Origin: Lachnospiraceae bacterium
GTDB taxonomy: Bacteria; Bacillota; Clostridia; Lachnospirales; Lachnospiraceae
Assembly: GCA_019424135.1 (NCBI GenBank)
Contig: JAHYZZ010000012.1
Coordinates: 1-6,130 of the forward strand
Length of the DNA stretch: 6,130 nucleotides
Direction of reading: 5' to 3'
In this document: in pieces, positions 5,477 through 6,130 of the stretch
Layout: the number at the start of each line of letters is the position of its first letter
Numbering within the stretch: the stretch's first letter is position 1
Program-made: the position numbers and the translations under genes
Notes under the pieces: generated by a model
What the model was told of the DNA's origin: nothing
The model's database searches: none
The model's input: only the letters and a program-made list of their open reading frames with translations

Positions 5477-6130
5477 ATGTCAGATGAAATCGGAAAAGCA
5501 GAAGGATTTCAGGACGAGACCTATCTGATTGTCCCGACAGAATCATTTGCAGAGTATATGGAGCATCCGCTGATCCGCTCGGCATATCTGACTGATGTGG
5601 GCTTTTTCCCGAAGGCGAAGGAGCATTACCGGGAGAGAGAGGAAGGGGCAGATCAGTATATTCTGATCTATTGTACAGATGGAAAAGGCATTATAGAAGT
5701 AGAGGGCAAGAAATATCATCTGGGGCGTTCGGATGCGTTCTGCATTCCCAGGCATAAGCGGCACCGCTATTATGCAGACGAATCAGAACCATGGAGTATT
5801 CTGTGGGTTCATTTTAAAGGAGAGAGCATTTCCTATTATCCGGTGGGGGAATGCCGGGTGGTTCATCTGGCATCCCGGGCAAGCGACAACCGGATGATGG
5901 TTCTGTTTAAACTTTTGTTCCGAGTGTTGGAGCGCAACTATACATTAGGAAACTTTATCTATATATCTCAGGTGCTGTCCCTGATTTTGTCGGAGATCTA
6001 TTTCCGGGAAAAGATGGATGAGAGTACCACCCAGGACCGCCATGTGACACTGGTGATCAGGTATATGTATCAGAATCTCAATAAAAATCTGACCCTGGCG
6101 GATATTTCCCAGGAAGTGCAGCTGTCCAAA
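5477..6130 (+). CDS. AraC/XylS-family transcriptional regulator, C-terminus beyond window
   Basis: The reading frame from the ATG at 5477 stays open for 218 codons to the last base, so the gene is cut by the window end and not broken. Residues of about 30-150 form a cupin-type sensor domain of the AraC_binding kind. YILIYCTDGKGIIEVEGKKY (61-80), LGRSDAFCIPRHKRHRYY (82-99) and WSILWVHFKG (107-116) are the usual beta strands and the ligand-pocket histidines. A helical linker follows (about 138-195). Residues 203-218 (VIRYMYQNLNKNLTLADI and on) are the start of the AraC-type helix-turn-helix domain; about 70-80 residues including both recognition helices should follow. It is divergent from the DUF5107 gene with 152 bases between, the usual arrangement for a sugar-responsive activator and its target. 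It has its own promoter and a perfect ribosome binding site. The ligand is unknown, though a mono- or oligosaccharide is most likely. Confidence 0.92.
   Translation, partial: MSDEIGKAEGFQDETYLIVPTESFAEYMEHPLIRSAYLTDVGFFPKAKEHYREREEGADQYILIYCTDGKGIIEVEGKKYHLGRSDAFCIPRHKRHRYYADESEPWSILWVHFKGESISYYPVGECRVVHLASRASDNRMMVLFKLLFRVLERNYTLGNFIYISQVLSLILSEIYFREKMDESTTQDRHVTLVIRYMYQNLNKNLTLADISQEVQLSK

Noticed and set aside
1..6130. CRISPR array, tRNA, rRNA, insertion sequence, riboswitch or phage attachment site
   Set aside because: No regular spaced repeats, cloverleaf, transposase or long leader was seen. The genes fill the window apart from three short intergenic gaps.

Overview
The window looks like chromosomal DNA from a gut-type Firmicute of the class Clostridia, most likely Lachnospiraceae. 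This is inferred from moderate base composition, strong AGGAGG-type ribosome binding sites, a consensus TATAAT promoter box, an intrinsic terminator with T-tracts, and proteins typical of that group (a Cof-type HAD phosphatase, RpiB, a DUF5107-TPR protein and an AraC regulator). I could not search databases, so the genus is open.

Layout from left to right. (1) 24-800, minus strand: a complete Cof-type HAD sugar-phosphatase-like gene. (2) 801-906: a divergent intergenic region holding a good sigma-A promoter for rpiB and a 12-bp direct repeat placed around that promoter's -35 box. (3) 907-1347 and 1367-1984, plus strand: a two-gene operon of rpiB (ribose-5-phosphate isomerase B) and a second, unrelated-subclass HAD phosphatase. 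(4) 1994-2038: a near-perfect hairpin flanked by A and T tracts that can terminate transcription from both sides. (5) 2049-5324, minus strand: a very large cytoplasmic protein with an N-terminal DUF5107 (galactose-mutarotase-like) domain and a long C-terminal TPR array. (6) 5325-5476: a second divergent intergenic region with a good promoter for the regulator and an imperfect dyad covering its spacer and -10 box. (7) 5477-6130, plus strand: the first 218 residues of an AraC/XylS-family regulator that runs off the end of the window.

How they may work together. The left part is a sugar-phosphate module: an isomerase that interconverts ribose-5-P and ribulose-5-P (or allose-6-P and allulose-6-P), bracketed by two HAD phosphatases of different cap type. 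The right part is a divergent regulator/enzyme pair of the kind used for sugar utilisation: a cupin-AraC sensor beside an enzyme-like DUF5107 protein without a signal peptide, so presumably acting on an imported glycan. The two modules are separated by the bidirectional terminator, and nothing in the sequence proves that they share a pathway.

The least understood item is the DUF5107-TPR protein. It carries a polar HH-containing motif in its N-terminal domain and a duplicated GEGK loop inside its TPR array. Both are good candidates for substrate contacts.
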